From assembly GCF_037038585.1 (NCBI RefSeq), contig NC_092525.1, forward strand, positions 21,720,867 to 21,784,866: a DNA stretch of 64,000 nt, in the 5' to 3' direction. The stretch comes from Patagioenas fasciata. Taxonomy: Eukaryota > Chordata > Aves > Columbiformes > Columbidae. The notes under the pieces are model-generated. The model worked only from the letters and a program-made list of their open reading frames with translations, searched no databases and was not told the DNA's origin. Positions 1 to 13,944 of the stretch are shown in pieces; the stretch's first letter is position 1, and each line of letters starts with the position of its first letter. Both the position numbers and the translations under genes were made by a program.

Positions 1-3000
1 GTTCCTTAATGTCAAATAATTTGCAAGCTATTCAAATAATCTCAAATAAATAGTAGTTTCCCAATTATAGAAGAGATAATAAAGGGAATGACATGTAGAT
101 TTTGGGAGGGGTGTCTTATTTGCTTATTACCTGATCATACGAATTTTGCATTTTGTTTTTTAAAATGTTGCTCCATGCAATGTTATTTTTGCCTGCAAGC
201 CATAATAGTGCATTCAGTCCAACTGTAATGAGGTTTCAGAAAATTGTTTGGTTTCCAAATGACATACTTAGCAAAACCTTATGGCAAAATTTGTGGCTGT
301 CGTGCTGCTGATAATAACATATCCCCAACTTTCCTGGTTCATTCTCATATGTTGCAGCAAATAAATGCAAGTATCCCCATTTTGACAAATGTTTATCTTT
401 CTGCTTGATTAAAGAAGTCTTACTAAAAAGAATTTTAAGAGTATCAACAGGGTCTTGTGAAAATGTTCGGATGCTCCAATAGTTTCTCAGATATTCTGGG
501 TTTTGGAAAATGTATGGAAACCTGTTTGCTCACTGAAATGCTCACTGAAGTGCCTGATCTACTGGTACTAGAAGAAAGAAATCTGTGAATATTTCAGTGC
601 TTTGAACAACATTCACCCCTTTCTTGACAGATGATAATTTACAATTACGCGAGCAAGACTTTTGAGAGCCATAACATGCCAGAGCTACTTAGAGACAGGC
701 TAAGATTCAGTGCCGGTCCTGCTGAGCTGCTCTTCTGCACTCGATGTGACAACGGACCTTGGGACATGACTGGCAAAACTCACATTTAATGCCAGATACA
801 GTCAGGCACACAGGTAAAACTATCTTTAAAAAACAAAACCCAGAAGCCTCTGTAGTCAGGGGAAGGAGACAGGAACCAATGGAGCAGGATGCATCCCACT
901 GAGCTCTCTGTGTAGCCGACGTCGTGCTGGGCAAAACTGCCATTCCCGGGGTACTTGAGCGGCTCAAACGGCAAGGCTGTTCATTTTCAGACAGTACAGT
1001 GAGAGCAGAGGAATCATCTCGGGGGATGCTGGCAGGCAGGTGGTTGGACTTTGCAGTCAGAGAAGTCTGTGTGTGGAAATCACCTCACGTGCAAAATCAG
1101 ACCTGGTTGCTGTTGAAAGCCTCATGACTTAAATGAGTCTGTTGTTCCGCCTTGCATGGGCCAGGTCTCCATTCATGCACACCCAGACCTCCTGGTACTG
1201 CCAGAGAGGAGGGTGGGAATGCAGACTTAAGGGCTTATAAAATTCATAAAGTTGGAAGAAAAGAGGTAGCCCAAAGTCTTATTTAATTCAGTGACGTATG
1301 CTGATCAAAGACCTCCTCCAGGATTTTCAGTGTATCAGTATTTCCCATTTTCATGTTAATTAGGAAGTATGCAACCTGTCTAACAGCATAAATAAGAATG
1401 AACTGCTGGTGTACAATATGTTGATGTCAAATGCTTGGCTGTAATTACCCTAAAACCCAGTAATGTGAATTATGTTTTGCATTTATACTGTGCCTTGCTT
1501 TTCTACATTTTTTCTTTTTCCCATTCTGAACCTTTTTACCTTTTTGTCTCCTACATACCTGCAACAGTCTGGCCAAAGCCCCAAATGCATTTTTGTAATA
1601 CAAATAATAAAACAAGTACAAGCAATTTTTCCAAGGACTCAAATGCAGTATCATGTAAAAGTGTCACTTTGCAAACATAAATTGTTGAGACTTCAAAAAA
1701 AAAAAAGCACAAAACACCCCATAGGAATAGGCAAGTCCTTTTTCTGTTACAGGTATCTTCCATTATTTTGTTACCACAAAGGGAAAAAAAACAGCTTCTA
1801 ACAATTTAAATCTGTGCATTTAAATCTGGCTATATGAACTGAGATTCTGTAAGGAGTTGAGAGCTCAGTTCTATGGGTTGCTTTTTATGTACACAAACAG
1901 TTCTGTTGGGTTTAATAAAACTCCTTGCATGAGTCATGTTACTCATGCTCAAGTATTTGCAGGATCAAGGCTTTACATTGTAGCTACAATAGTGAATTAA
2001 AAATGAATACAGTCAAAAGTTAGGTAGGAAATGCAAAGTACCAAATGAGATATTTTGATTCTTGTATTGTGTGAAATGACTCATGTGCTTAAGTTACTGA
2101 CATTCAGAACAGTCTGGAGTCTCGTGTGCCTCCTGCCCTGTCCCCAACATTAGACTCACTGTGTTATAACACATTGATGCTATTTAAAGAGTGGTGTGAC
2201 TATTTCCTCCCCTCCAGAAGCGATACGTATCCTCACAGGATCCTTTTTCTCATAACATGTTTTCCAATAAAATTCTTGCAATTTTGTAATCGGTTGGGAA
2301 GAAAGAACATTTCACAATGTTCATAAGGCTTGTAGATGTTTTGACCAGACATAAGATTTCCTATTGATAGTATTAAATGCTTTGGAATGAAATGTTTTGG
2401 GTTTTCCATCTGCAGGCTGTCTGAGATGTCAGCAGCCAATATGACCTGCTCTTTCCCTTTTAGGTCTATAAATAAAAGGCAGCTTGTTTAACTGATCTTG
2501 CAGCAGAGAGCAGAGGTGTATATTAATGAGCTTTCTCTAATGGCACACTGGACCTATTTAGCACTGCAACTGTGAAGGCTTCTCTTTTGCAGTCATAACT
2601 CATTTCCTAAGAAAATGTTGGTTATTACTTCACCTTATGGTCTGAGCTGTTTAGTTTATAGTTTATTTCTTCAGATCTGTACCACTGACAGATACCCTAG
2701 ACATGACTGTGATTAAATACGCTTATGGAAATGGTAAACATTTGATAATATAAAACCTCTTGGGAATATGCTGTTATTTCTGCATGGCAGCATTCTCAGG
2801 TGCATTCAGAGTATAATGTGGAAGCAAAGAAAAAAACATTTTAAGCAATTACAGTTATTAGATTAAATTGTTTTGTTAGGAAAATTGTGATGTGTTTAGA
2901 TCACAGTGAGATAATTTAATGTTTTCATAAAATATGCTTTTGAAATGCATGATATTGCAAGCAGTTACATTCCAGTGAGATTTTAGTGTAAAATAAAGGT

Positions 3001-6000
3001 AACATATGTATTTCCATATGGTAGTGAACTAATCTAGTCCTGTAAATTTCTGCAACGTATTTTTTCCTGGCAGAAGCCCTATTCTAAAAGCAACAGTTTG
3101 TTATAAAATCCAATAATTGCATCATGCTATTTACTCAATCATGTGGCATTGTTTTGTGTCTGTGCTCAGATGTGTGTAGCATAGCAGGGTCTGAAGTGCA
3201 CATCAAAAATCTCACACGAAAGACAAAAGTAGTAATTGCATTATAATTATTATTTTTATTGATGAACTTGTTTAAGAGCTCTGTTGACATTTACAGACTT
3301 TGAGGATCATGCAGCATTTCTTACAGTTATCCCAGGCTTCAGACATCAACAAAATGTTTAAGATTGTAGGATTAAGCAGTGACAGATTGGGGCCAGATGT
3401 CTGGGAGATACTGTAAGTGGTCTTCTCAGTTGATGTTACAATCCTAAAGCCCTTTGGAAATTGAACATTTGTTCTTTGTAGTTGAAGCTGATACACTTCT
3501 GGGATTGATGGATCTTCCTGGAGGTTATTTGAAAAGAGAGAATGAGCAATTAAGCTGGATAACATAAATAATACATATTAGGAAATAATAATGTAAATTA
3601 GAAAAATCCTTAAAGTCCAGGCATATGTGATGATGAAGGAACATGAAGCTGCTGAAGGCATTAGACTTGTGGATAATGTGTTAGTACCAAAAAAAGGATG
3701 TGGACCACAGTAAAAGTATAGTAAACCCCTATTTGAGTATTGCTGTTCACACTGTAGCTCTGAGCATTCATGGTAGGGCCTGTTCCATCTCTTCCTGAAG
3801 TCCTGATCCAGCATCCAGCAAATTCTTAAACATATGTGTTTTCATATGTTTTAAATTAAGTTTATGTTTACATGTTTTAGGACATTTACCATTGGAATTT
3901 TTGCTACTGACATCAATGAGAAAGGATCTGGACCTTTAATTAGTTTGGATTATTCTGCATACTTTCCTAATTTGCATTAGGCCATAGATATGGAGCTGAA
4001 GACTGGTAATCCGTTAGAAAAACATTCTGGGGGTCAAGATCCTGTATTTGTGACTGAATAGCTGAGAAATTATTTCAGTGACCTAACAGGTCTTCCAGGT
4101 CTGGTACACCATGGAGACAAAAGGGATCAGGTTGTGCAGAGTCGCTGTAGTGATCGTGGTGCCAACAGCAAATACAGAGTCCCAAGGACACATTAACAAG
4201 GAACATTGTGATATAGGGTCCTTCTGGGCTGGATTTTTGATACTTTATTTTTCATAGACTTCAGCATATTTGCACATTTCAGACTGCTTTGTTCTGAATC
4301 CTTATCAGATTTCTAGTGATGATTAAGAAGAAAGTTTGTTTCTTTTTAATCCTTGGTGGCTTGGTCACTTCCAAAATTCCCCTGCCTCCCTACATCACCT
4401 CAATTGTTCAGGGTGGAGTTGTGGCCAAACTTCTGAAGATATAGACCGCATGTCTCCAGGTGACTCTGTGGAGCTATCGTGATAGTTGTAAAGGTGGAGA
4501 AAGGTGGAAATATATACAGATCAGATCGTGATCTGCACACATAGACCCAAATATGCCATTCAGAGAGATCAAGTATCTGCCCAGGGCAGTGAAATATTTA
4601 GGGCAGTAAAAGCTGTAGTGATCCTTTCATGTATGAGTGGTGGGGAAAGGCATAAATTTGCAGTCTGCCAGGAAACCTCTGTGTGGATGCCTGTGAGCAC
4701 ACTAATGGGCTTGTTTTGTGTGCAGAGCTGATCTGCATGCAAAGACACAACACAGCAAGTGAAATGGAGTGACAGCTTAAGAGTCCAGATCACTTGTCCA
4801 CTGGTCTGAGAATGATGTGATGGACCTTTTGTCCATGAGTAGTTTAAATTGGTGCCTCCAGTTTACAGCAGCATCCAGGCTCCATCTGCATCTGCTCTCC
4901 CTTTACATCCCTCTGCCTGCAACACTGGATGAAATTGCTGGGTCAGAAGTTTGTACACACCAACATACATGAGAGGTATCTGCGTAATGTGGCAGGGATT
5001 GGCAAGGCTCTAATTTCCATGATGCCATCTGAGGAGCCACAGGTAGTGCATGGAAAGCTGCTGAATAAAATCTTGACTCAGCAGAAGAAAGTGGTAAAGC
5101 ACTAATTTTGTGAGGATCAAGATTTCGCTGTTTTTATAAGCAGGAATCATACAAAAAAAATCTGGCTTCCAGAAACAGTGGCTTTAAGATACACATGCCT
5201 TATTTCAAAATTGTTGTTAGTGTTGGTATGAAGGTGAATTGGGCTGTGTTTCTCAAATACATTCTTTGAGATCTTGAATCTTAGAGGACCCAGTGTTCTA
5301 ACTGTATAGAGATACTAGATCTGCAGTGCCATGAAGCTGCAATGCAGAGTGGACAAAGTATATGTGTATCATCAAATGTGAGTATGTGTGTGTATAAGTG
5401 CGTGTACACATTCATTAAGTATCCGAGTGCATTATATGGGTCTGTTGATGCGTGAGCGTGCATATGCATGTATTTGTGCTCACCTGAGTGAGTTCCCAGA
5501 GCACATCGCAGAGACGGAGCCTCCACTGCAGTTACCTGTTGTCCGTAACACTCAAACTTAGCATTTAGCAATGCAAAACCACCCTTCTCATGGCCTAGTA
5601 GCTGGAAATTTTAATTATTTATTTATTCAGATTTAACTCGAAACAGTGAGTTTTGTCATGAATGCTATGCAGTGTGTTATTACTAAGTTATCTAATGAAA
5701 CGAGTGGTTAAGAAGTCAGAATTGCTCAGGTTACTGGTTGTATAAATGCTAAGAACAGATCTGAATGATACAGCTAGTAAAGAAAAGGGTGCAGAATAAC
5801 AGCAGAGTTTGTTTGGATTTATCTTCAAATGGATCAGGTCTTCTCATAATAGTCCGTGCTCATCTGCTCTAGTGTATAGTATTTCAGACATCTGAAACCA
5901 GGTTCTTACATGCCACAAATAGCTTCTTTCTCTCTGTCTGTAGCAGCTAATCGTTATTGCCCGCAGTGGTTCCTGCGCCAATTAACATCTAAGAGAACTC

Positions 6001-6304
6001 ATCAGAACACTTGTTCTTTCTTTAAATTTTACTGTTCTGACACAGTCCTTAAACATTCAGTACTTCAGACAGAACATGTGAGATATTTATTACCCTTGTA
6101 TTATTATAGAGCTACACACCATGTCTTTAGTGACAGATGAAATGAACAGCACAAAATGTTGTGTTTCATCCATAAATTTCAACAGATGTTTGAATGTTGG
6201 TTGATTTATTGCATGTCCAATTTGGATCTTACACTGTTCTCATTGTGGCTGCACATGGTTTATTTAATAGTACTTTACAATGATTTTTTTATGACGTTTT
6301 TCAG
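1..6304 (+). other. GLIS1: GLIS1 intron upstream of the first exon seen
   Basis: This stretch precedes the first recognisable GLIS1 exon and should be the 3' part of the intron between the exon carrying zinc fingers 1 to 3 and the exon at 6305. It ends in the acceptor ACGTTTTTCAG. I looked for a coding stretch matching the upstream fingers and the conserved GEKPNKC linker and saw none, so those exons should lie outside the window. The DNA is AT-rich, with a degenerate TG-rich stretch near 5.36-5.48 kb and a short A run near 1.70 kb. No mobile element was recognised. The open frames here are short and resemble no family I know. Confidence 0.6.
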
Positions 6305-6466
6305 TTTGAAGGGTGCAACAAGGCATTTTCTAGGCTCGAGAACCTTAAGATTCACCTCCGGAGTCATACTGGGGAGAAGCCATACCTTTGTCAGCATCCC
6401 GGCTGCCAGAAAGCTTTCAGCAACTCCAGCGACCGGGCGAAGCATCAGCGAACACACCTGGATACT
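6305..6466 (+). CDS. GLIS1: GLIS1 coding exon: end of zinc finger 3 and all of zinc finger 4
   Basis: GLIS1 is a nuclear C2H2 transcription factor with five tandem fingers that bind a G-rich GLIS site. This 162-nt exon encodes 54 residues. It starts [17 protein letters not shown], the second Cys and first His of finger 3; the first Cys of that finger must lie in the previous exon. The HTGEKPY linker follows, then finger 4 with Cys29, Cys34, His47 and His51 of the exon (CQHPGC to KHQRTH). The exon is bounded by TTTTTCAG before and ACT|GTAAGC after. Both boundaries are phase 0, so the exon is symmetric. Finger sequences are near-identical across GLIS1 and GLIS3, so this exon alone does not choose between them; the later exons do. 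It continues in frame into the exon at 9898. Confidence 0.95.
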
Positions 6467-9400
6467 GTAAGCACATTTTCATACTGGGTGTTGCACTGAG
6501 TTTTCCAATGGTCCTTCTACACAATCTGTTCTGCAACTGGAGGGTGACTTTTCCTTCTCATGAGGAGTGTTACAGAAAACTCAGCTATAAAGATCTGTAC
6601 TTTTCTTTTGAATTGTATGTGCTCTGAGAAATGAAAAAATCTTTTTTACAGAAAGGCAAATTCAGCTCTTACTCATGCTGAGGAGTAAATTACTCAGGAA
6701 TAGGTTACTCAGAAATAAGTTACTTAGCAAACTCTCCCATTGTTCTCATTCCAGTAAGAGGAGGCAGCAGTAGAGTAAGGTACAGTGTGAATGAAAGCTG
6801 AGTCATTGCTGCTGACCTAAATGTGTGTCCTTGTCTTCTTCGTGTCCTGTGTTGCTTCAATAAAGTCTGTTCTGGAGGAATGCGAGAGCAGTTCAGACAT
6901 CTCAGTGGAAGGTAAATGCATCTGAGTTCTGACATAGTTTTGTAAAGATAAAAATACATCTGTCTGGTAAGTGTATGAAATTTGTTAAGTACCCACCATC
7001 AGAATTAACTTAAAAACCAAATTATTTTCATATGTACAGTTGGTGGATTCTGGCTCAACTCTACAAGGCTTCTCACTTGTCTTGCAGAGAAAATGGAAGC
7101 CTGTCTACTGTCTTAGGTTCTGATAAAATTAAATCACCGTATTTTGGGGAAAAATAGTAGACAACTTTGCAGACCAGTTAAGTCCTCAGCATAAAGCTTG
7201 TAAAGAATCACAGAGAGAGTTGTTCCTTTGTCTTTTTCAAATAAGTGAATATATGGTTTAATGTTTAGCCAAGTGTTTATGGGGCAGAACTTTTGAGTTT
7301 AATTGATATTTACTTTTTAAGCAGTTACACATTTCAGACAGTGCAGCATTAAGGAATGTCTAATGTACATTATGCCTTGCAAAAACAAACAAGTAAGAGA
7401 AGCGAGTCAGTCACATTTTCCAAACCAAAGCACACTTACAATAACAATGTTTTATTTATTTGAAAGTCAACCTCAGATATTTGAATTTGTAATTAGTTCT
7501 AAAATGCATCTCTCTTGAAAGTGGATGTATTAACCTGAGTGCACGGTTTTGAAATTTAACTGCTTGAATCTAATAGATACATTTTTATTAGCCAAAGTCA
7601 CAAATGGAATGCCATTTTTTAGTTTTGAAAGAGAATTCAAATATTTACTAAAATAAGCAAATATTCTTATATCTGTTGATCTGTGCATTACTGAAGACAA
7701 ATCTCTTAACTTTCTATTTTCTTTTCTTCTCCCTTTATCTCTGTCTTTATTGTCTGAAATGCTCATAAATCAGGAAAAAGGTACAGTAATCATTTTCTAC
7801 TAACTTTCTTAAATGTCTAAAAACATCCTCCATGCTATTCTGTTACAGATTATTTAAAACTCTTCCTGTAGTCCACAGTAACTAACTTCCACTCACCTGG
7901 TTTTATTGAAGTTGTGTGGTTTAGCTTAGTGTATTGTGTGCTTATGTGAATGTGAAAATTAACAGAGCTGCAGGATGGTGCTACTGTAAAGCCTGCACAT
8001 TGCGTTAGCTCCATGGAGAAAATAACTGCCTGGAATGTCAAAACAAAGAGCCATGAACCCTTTCCAGGGTAGTCAGATTTTCATCTAGTTTCCCTAAGTT
8101 GAACAATTCTATCACTAATTTGGATGATGTGAATTTGAATGGTTTGAAAAATACTCTGCTAGTTTTTCTGCAAAGGGATTTGTTGAAGTGTTCCGTAGTT
8201 TTTCCTCAGGTGTCAGTTCTTTGTGTTCCAGACACTCTCAATAAATCTACTTTGCCCTGTAACTTTCTGGGTAGGTGCTGCATTAGCCTGTAAGGTCATG
8301 AGTTGGTGAATGATTCTATTATTCCTTCAGAAATTTCCTGCTGGCTGGACAGAGCAGCAATACTTATCCTCTGGAGATACTTACAAAGAAAAGGGGTTTA
8401 TACAGACTGCTCATTCCTTATTGAGTGCATTTGGAACTGGCTTTAAAGCTTCTCAATGTAGGTCACTCCATCATTTATCTTCTCCAAAAGGAGAATCTGT
8501 AAATAATTTCAGAGATTTACTGGTGTATGCTAGTTTGATTGAATCTCTACTAAATCATCTGGAAGTAGATCCTTCTCCTAGGTAGAAACAGAACAAAGGG
8601 AATGTATCTGTCCTTGTGGTAAAAAGGGCATGTCATCACTCCTCCAGGAGCAGAGCAACTTGTTTAAAGGACCTCACAGTCACTTCTCCGAAAACTGGTG
8701 TGGTTTTGTTTTTGCTTTTGTTCTTCCTTTTTGTGCATCCTCTTTCTGAAACCAAGGAGATTAAAGAATGTGAGACTGAGGTTACGACAAACCAGTTTCC
8801 TACCTTTGGGAAGACACCAAAAGGACTTAGAGTCCAAGTGAGAAGTCTAAGGTAATGTTAACAGATGAGGCAAGAAAACAGAGAAAAAAGGAATGTCCTG
8901 CTTAACTTTAAAACTTTGTGAGCTTTGGCATGCAGCTCTATTTTGCTCTCACTTAAGTCAACGGTTACTTAATAACAAGTGCCAGAGTCCCTTTGTTCAA
9001 CTTGGTAATTGCACATTCATTTGGAGGTTGTAGTATAACAGATAGTGTTTCATTTGCTGGGAGTAGGCATAGCTAAGAAGAGAACTTGGTGAGGCTTTCA
9101 GTCATCAGGACTTCAGAATGAGCAGTTAAATTGGAGCATCCTCATTTATTTATGCTTTTATTTTCCTATGAGAAGAGGGGTCTGGACCTGCGTGCCCAGA
9201 CTCAGATGGCTTTCCCAGGAGACAGGGCTCATGCTGTGCCACATAAAGTGGTAAGCTCTGACATGTGCCAAAATCAGCTGGAAAGATCTTCCCAACAAAA
9301 TCAGCAGTGGGTTTTTCCTTCTGTATTGATTTGCTCCAATGTTAATGTTTGATGGAGGTTGTTTGGTTAGGAGTTACAAAAAGAAAATACTGCTGTTGTT

Positions 9401-9897
9401 ATTCAAAACAGGAATGAGGTATGAAGCAAACCAAATGTGTGCTATGCGTCAAGTTTTGCTCTGCTGCATATGGAACAGTTGTTGTAAAAACTATGTAAAT
9501 CAGAACTCAAACCCACATTTTCTATGTTTATAATTATACTAGGTGATCTCAGGATCATTTTGTCTAGTGTAAAAGCTAGGAAAAAAAGTAATGCTCTCAA
9601 AACCCATTCAGTTACATCTCATTAGCATTAAATTCAGCCCAATATCCAACATGCCAGAGTACAGTTGTGTCAAGGGCTGTCGGTGCTTGCTTGGAGTACA
9701 AAACCAGAGCGATCAATGCGGTTATTCTGTGTGCATCATGTCTGGCTTGTGTACATGGAGGAGACAAAGCAAATCTCAAAACAGCAAACAGAGGAAATAG
9801 CTCAGGCTTAACAGAAATGGCCGTCCTTCAGCTCTCTGTATGAGATTGTAGAGATGCAGAGGAATATGAAGTCTTTTCCCTTTTCTCACATTTACAG
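6467..9897 (+). other. GLIS1: GLIS1 intron between zinc-finger exons 4 and 5
   Basis: This 3.4-kb intron is bounded by GTAAGC and TTTACAG and is phase 0. It is AT-rich single-copy-looking sequence. I recognise no mobile element, RNA gene or further exon in it. The open frames near 8.3-8.9 kb look non-coding: they have no family resemblance and no plausible splice partners. Confidence 0.7.
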
Positions 9898-10008
9898 AAA
9901 CCCTATGCCTGTCAGATTCCTGGCTGCTCCAAACGCTACACTGACCCCAGCTCTCTGCGCAAACATGTGAAAGCCCATTCAGCCAAAGAACAACAGGTGC
10001 GTAAGAAG
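9898..10008 (+). CDS. GLIS1: GLIS1 coding exon: zinc finger 5 and basic tail
   Basis: This 111-nt exon encodes 37 residues. It begins [19 protein letters not shown] and contains finger 5 with Cys5, Cys10, His23 and His27 of the exon. It ends in the basic stretch KEQQVRKK, which in this family lies in or next to the nuclear localisation region. The serine in PGCSKRY, the AHSAK and the QQV fit GLIS1 better than GLIS3, by recall. The acceptor is CACATTTACAG and the main donor is AAGAAG|GTAAGA, close to consensus. Both junctions are phase 0. A second possible donor, CAG|GTGCGT, lies 12 nt upstream at 9997 and would remove four residues in frame. It joins the exon at 13714 directly, giving KK then LNSCTD. 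Confidence 0.95.
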
Positions 10009-13000
10009 GTAAGACCCACTAGGCAAAAAGTGACACATCTCCAGGTCTCCTCAATATAGTTATTTATAATTTCACTTGAGTTTGTATATTTTCAAATCAG
10101 TATTCTGCAATATTGCTAGCATAAAACTTAAGAGGAGCTAATTTTCCTGTTGCTTTTTAATCACTATTGTTAACCAGTCCACTTTATAGTTTTATACTTT
10201 CAAGGCTACCACCGTGTAATTTGTTTGCCTCGCACTTTTTCTCCAAGCATTTCTTTCCCGTTCATCTATCATACGCAAGCCCAAATTCTGCTGTCATTCA
10301 CATATGATGTCCGTGTATTGAGTCTCTGCGATCAGCTAGTAAATACATGTTGCAGATCATCTAAAACACAAATGAGATTAAGCCAGGATACTATGGAAAC
10401 ATCAGGAAAGGAGCACTTGTAATAGATGAGAATGAAAACCCCTCACTTTTCCCACCACATCTGTATTTTAAATGCATTTATAAATCATTTCAAACCCAGA
10501 CTGCTAGTTATGTTTTCACTACTCTTAGATTAAAATAAGTATTTTGGTTTCTGTGGGCTAAATCCTGAATTCATTATTAATGGGGTGTGCTTATGGGCAC
10601 CAACCCAGGATCAGAGACTTCTTTATTACACATTTGTACACACAGTTTGTAAAAAGATGATTGGGACCCCACAGAGCTGATCTGTGACAGAACAGACCAT
10701 GAGTATACTTCAGGCCCAGGAGTGGAAGGGAATGCAAGTCTCAGCAAGCAATTACAATTAGTTCAATAAGCAGCAATGACGTCTTCCCCCAGCTGCCTCG
10801 CCACTGCCAAGAGTATCATGGGTAAGACAGCAAAGCGTGTTTAAAGAATGGAGCACAGAGCAGAAATGACAGCCTGATGAGACAGACCTAGGGAGCAGCT
10901 AGTTTGGAAAAATGTCAAAAGAACTAGAAGTACTGGAGAGCAAGGAGAGGAACATATGGAGGGAAGAGACAATAGCAGGACCCAGGTGATCATAGTTGCA
11001 GAATTTGGGGTGAGCTGTGGAGGAGATGGATGTCAAGAAGGTCTTATTTTTGTTCTTGAATACGACTGTGATTGAGTTCATACTGATTTGTCCTTTTGTC
11101 AGCCATGCCCCTGTCTTAAGCCACTTCCCTCCAGCATGAATGATGTCCCCTACAGTTTGCACTTTGCTAGATTCACCGACCTGAACTTATGGTCCCCTTC
11201 CCTAGAACATTTGTCTGTCCCCAATTCTTAAGCAGGTGTATGGTGCCCAAGTAACAGTTCCTAGAATATCAGTGTCCAGAGTTGTGCACGCTGTTTTAAA
11301 TAGTCAAGAACCACTCATTACATGAGGATCTTTGTGCCCGGCAGTAACACTGTTCATGCCTAGCACCCATCCACAGAATCAAGTTGTCGTCTCTGCATAT
11401 ATCACGTTCAGTCAGAACTCTCAGCCTGGCAGAACTGGAAAGGAACACCAAATTTTCAAGCCCAGTTTTATATTATCAGGCCATGTGGTTTCACTACAGC
11501 ACTTGACAAGGTTCCACAGGGTGTGCTGTGCACATGCCTCCCACGCCACTGGTCACGAAGTTCCCAATGCTTCCCTAGAGTGACCTTTAGGTCTCGATGA
11601 GAATAAGAGTCAGAAGGGCACCAAGGTATTTTGCAATGGCAAGATCATTGTGAAAGGAAGATTTTGTTATATTATATTCTTGTCTGATTGTGGAAAGCAA
11701 CCAGGCTCCCTAATCCAAAGAACCCCCATCTTTCCTTCCTGTGATTGTTGACATATTTCTTGGGGGAAGGACGGCGAGAATTATTTCCTAATGCCAAACA
11801 TGGGTATCATTTGTTCAGCTCTGTGTACTGGGCTGACTGCATTATCGTGTTAACATCCTTTACATCTGGGACAAAGGAACAGGCCCCACTCTTACACTCT
11901 GTCACCTGCTGAGGCCTGTTTCCAGTTCTACAGAGGAAGGTGGGAAAAAAACCCTAAATCCCTACTTTGCATTAAGGGGCACAAAGTACATCCTCTGTAA
12001 GCAACGGGAGGCCTTAAGCCTAGAATCAACACAGGACCAATGCGTTATACACAGGTTGCAAACTCAAGCTGCCTGGATGTACCAAGACATGAAATATCCA
12101 GGGTTTCATATCTCTCAAGCTTGAGGAATTTTCCTGAATGCATATACATACCCTCCCATAGACTTCTTAAGTCTGTCTTAAAATAACATTAGTTCCTTGC
12201 CTCCCACGCTGTATTTGGTAGACCAGTCTACATCTGCGCTCCTCCAGTGGTTTGAAATCATCTTCAGATTTCCTGTCTCGTTTATCCATGATAACTTTAT
12301 GAATACTTGATCCTGTGTCTTTTTTCCTGAACTTAAAGGGCATCTGAAAAAGCAGCAGATTTAAAGTACATTTTGATCAGGCTCTCTTAAAAGGGACCAA
12401 AGCAAATCTGACTCATAAAGAAATAATAAAACGCCCCAAATATTTCACTTAAACATATTATAGGAGAAAATCCCTTTCACAACTAAGTAAATCTCAGTGT
12501 TATTGAAATGGTGACAGTCTACTTTGGGAAAAACGGCAAAAGACTATTTGTACTCGCTCATTTTTGGTTATAACTCGGCAAAGGCAGTTGTCTGTTTGTA
12601 TCAGCTTCCCCAGAGTTCTGAGTGGAAATGACTTCACCAAGAAAGAAAAATTAAGAAGCTGCTCTACCCACATGTCTCCAGCTATGCTACCAGAATGTGC
12701 CATCTCTGATATAAAATAAAATGCCCTGAGTTTAGACTTACATCAAAGGAATCCTGAATATTTAGTTCGTAGTGTAGAAGGTGAGTGCAGTAGTAATATT
12801 TGGTTGTTCTGAAAGGCTTTACAAGCACAAAATAGGAGAAAGTTAGCTGTTAATGTAGTAGTAGTTTAAGTTTAATTGCCTGCAGATGCACTTTGTGATC
12901 CAAATGTTAGATGTTTATCTTGAACCAACAAATGGCTGCATAGCTGAATTCTAAATAGGTCTGCCTGGACCTTTTATTTAGAATAACCAGACCCAGGGGA

Positions 13001-13713
13001 GATCGGTATGCAAAACTGTAAACGTAAAGACAATAACTATTTATTAATGGCTATAGAATACGATGGCTGTTTGTGTAATATGAGCACTATATTATGACAA
13101 AAGCTTGGCAACATCAGCATGTTTGAAAGAGAATTAGAAATGCTTTTCTTTCTTAATTCTCCTCTCCTGCTGTTTTTAATATGATCGACATTGTGGTTTT
13201 CAAGTTTGCTTCAGACACTTTTGCCAGAGCTTTATTTTACATGGAGAACAGCTGACATACTGGTGATACCTATTACACATTACTGACAGCATATTATTCC
13301 GCCAGTTCTAATCTGATAAGCACAAACACTTTTCTTTCTCTATCAAATGTCTTTCCAAGTGTCACAGCTACAGAGTGATGCAATCCTTTTGTCACAGAAC
13401 CCCAGAATCTACAGAAAGCGTGCAAATACACAGCTAAATTACTCAAGAAGGTTTGAAGAAACACAGGGTACATTATTTTCTGAAGCAAACTGATGCTGAT
13501 TTAAGGTTAGCACACTTACCTTGTGCGCTTAAGAAAACCAGAATTATCTCTAGTTATACCAAGTAATAGGTACATCCTTAATTACACAAAGTTACTAGGA
13601 ATGACGTTTTGTTCCTTCCTTTATACATAATAATTAAGCAAAGATAGATGAATTTACCTAGAAGTCATTTGGTTTGCTTTGAAATAAAATGTTTATTTAT
13701 CCTCCTCTTGTAG
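10009..13713 (+). other. GLIS1: GLIS1 intron after the zinc-finger region
   Basis: This 3.7-kb phase 0 intron runs from GTAAGA to CCTCCTCTTGTAG. I see no exon, RNA gene or recognisable transposon in it. The part at about 12.8-13.3 kb is AT-rich, free of obvious repeats, and could hold conserved regulatory DNA, but nothing in the bases proves this. Confidence 0.7.
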
Positions 13714-13846
13714 CTAAATTCATGTACTGATATCGAACAAGATGTACTAAGTGAATGCTTATCTATACAACAACTCCACACATCTTCACAACACATTTTG
13801 GATGGGAAATGTGGTAGATCTGTAGGTCATCATGATTTAATTACAG
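13714..13846 (+). CDS. GLIS1: GLIS1 coding exon: linker after the zinc fingers
   Basis: This 133-nt exon falls within no open frame that looks obvious. I found it from its protein: LNSCTDIEQDVLSECLSIQQ, then LHTSSQHILDGKCG and RSVGHHDLIT. The pattern of acidic residues, DVLxECLxxQQLHTS and a Gly-rich stretch matches my recall of the mammalian GLIS1 region just after finger 5. The acceptor is CTCTTGTAG and the donor is ATTACAG|GTAAGA. It enters in phase 0 and leaves in phase 1, with the last G completing a Gly codon with GC of the exon at 21392. No domain is known to me here. The segment links the DNA-binding domain to the C-terminal regulatory region. Confidence 0.9.
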
Positions 13847-13944
13847 GTAAGAAAACTTCTAGTAAGTATGGTGCTAAGTATGTCATATAATACAGGACTT
13901 AAAAGAGAAAAGCTTATGGGGCTGATTTGCTTGTATGGAAGATG

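Noticed and set aside
6156..6470. 104-codon frame overlapping the zinc-finger exon
   Set aside because: It is a shadow frame; the zinc-finger frame from 6305 is the coding one.
6305..10008. Assignment to GLIS3 or GLI
   Set aside because: The fingers alone would allow GLIS3, but the basic tail KEQQVRKK, the HDIPSRHHPLD block and the IPSIYTDT end fit GLIS1 in my recall. GLI proteins differ in finger 4 (GLI has one extra residue between the His pair) and in the tail.
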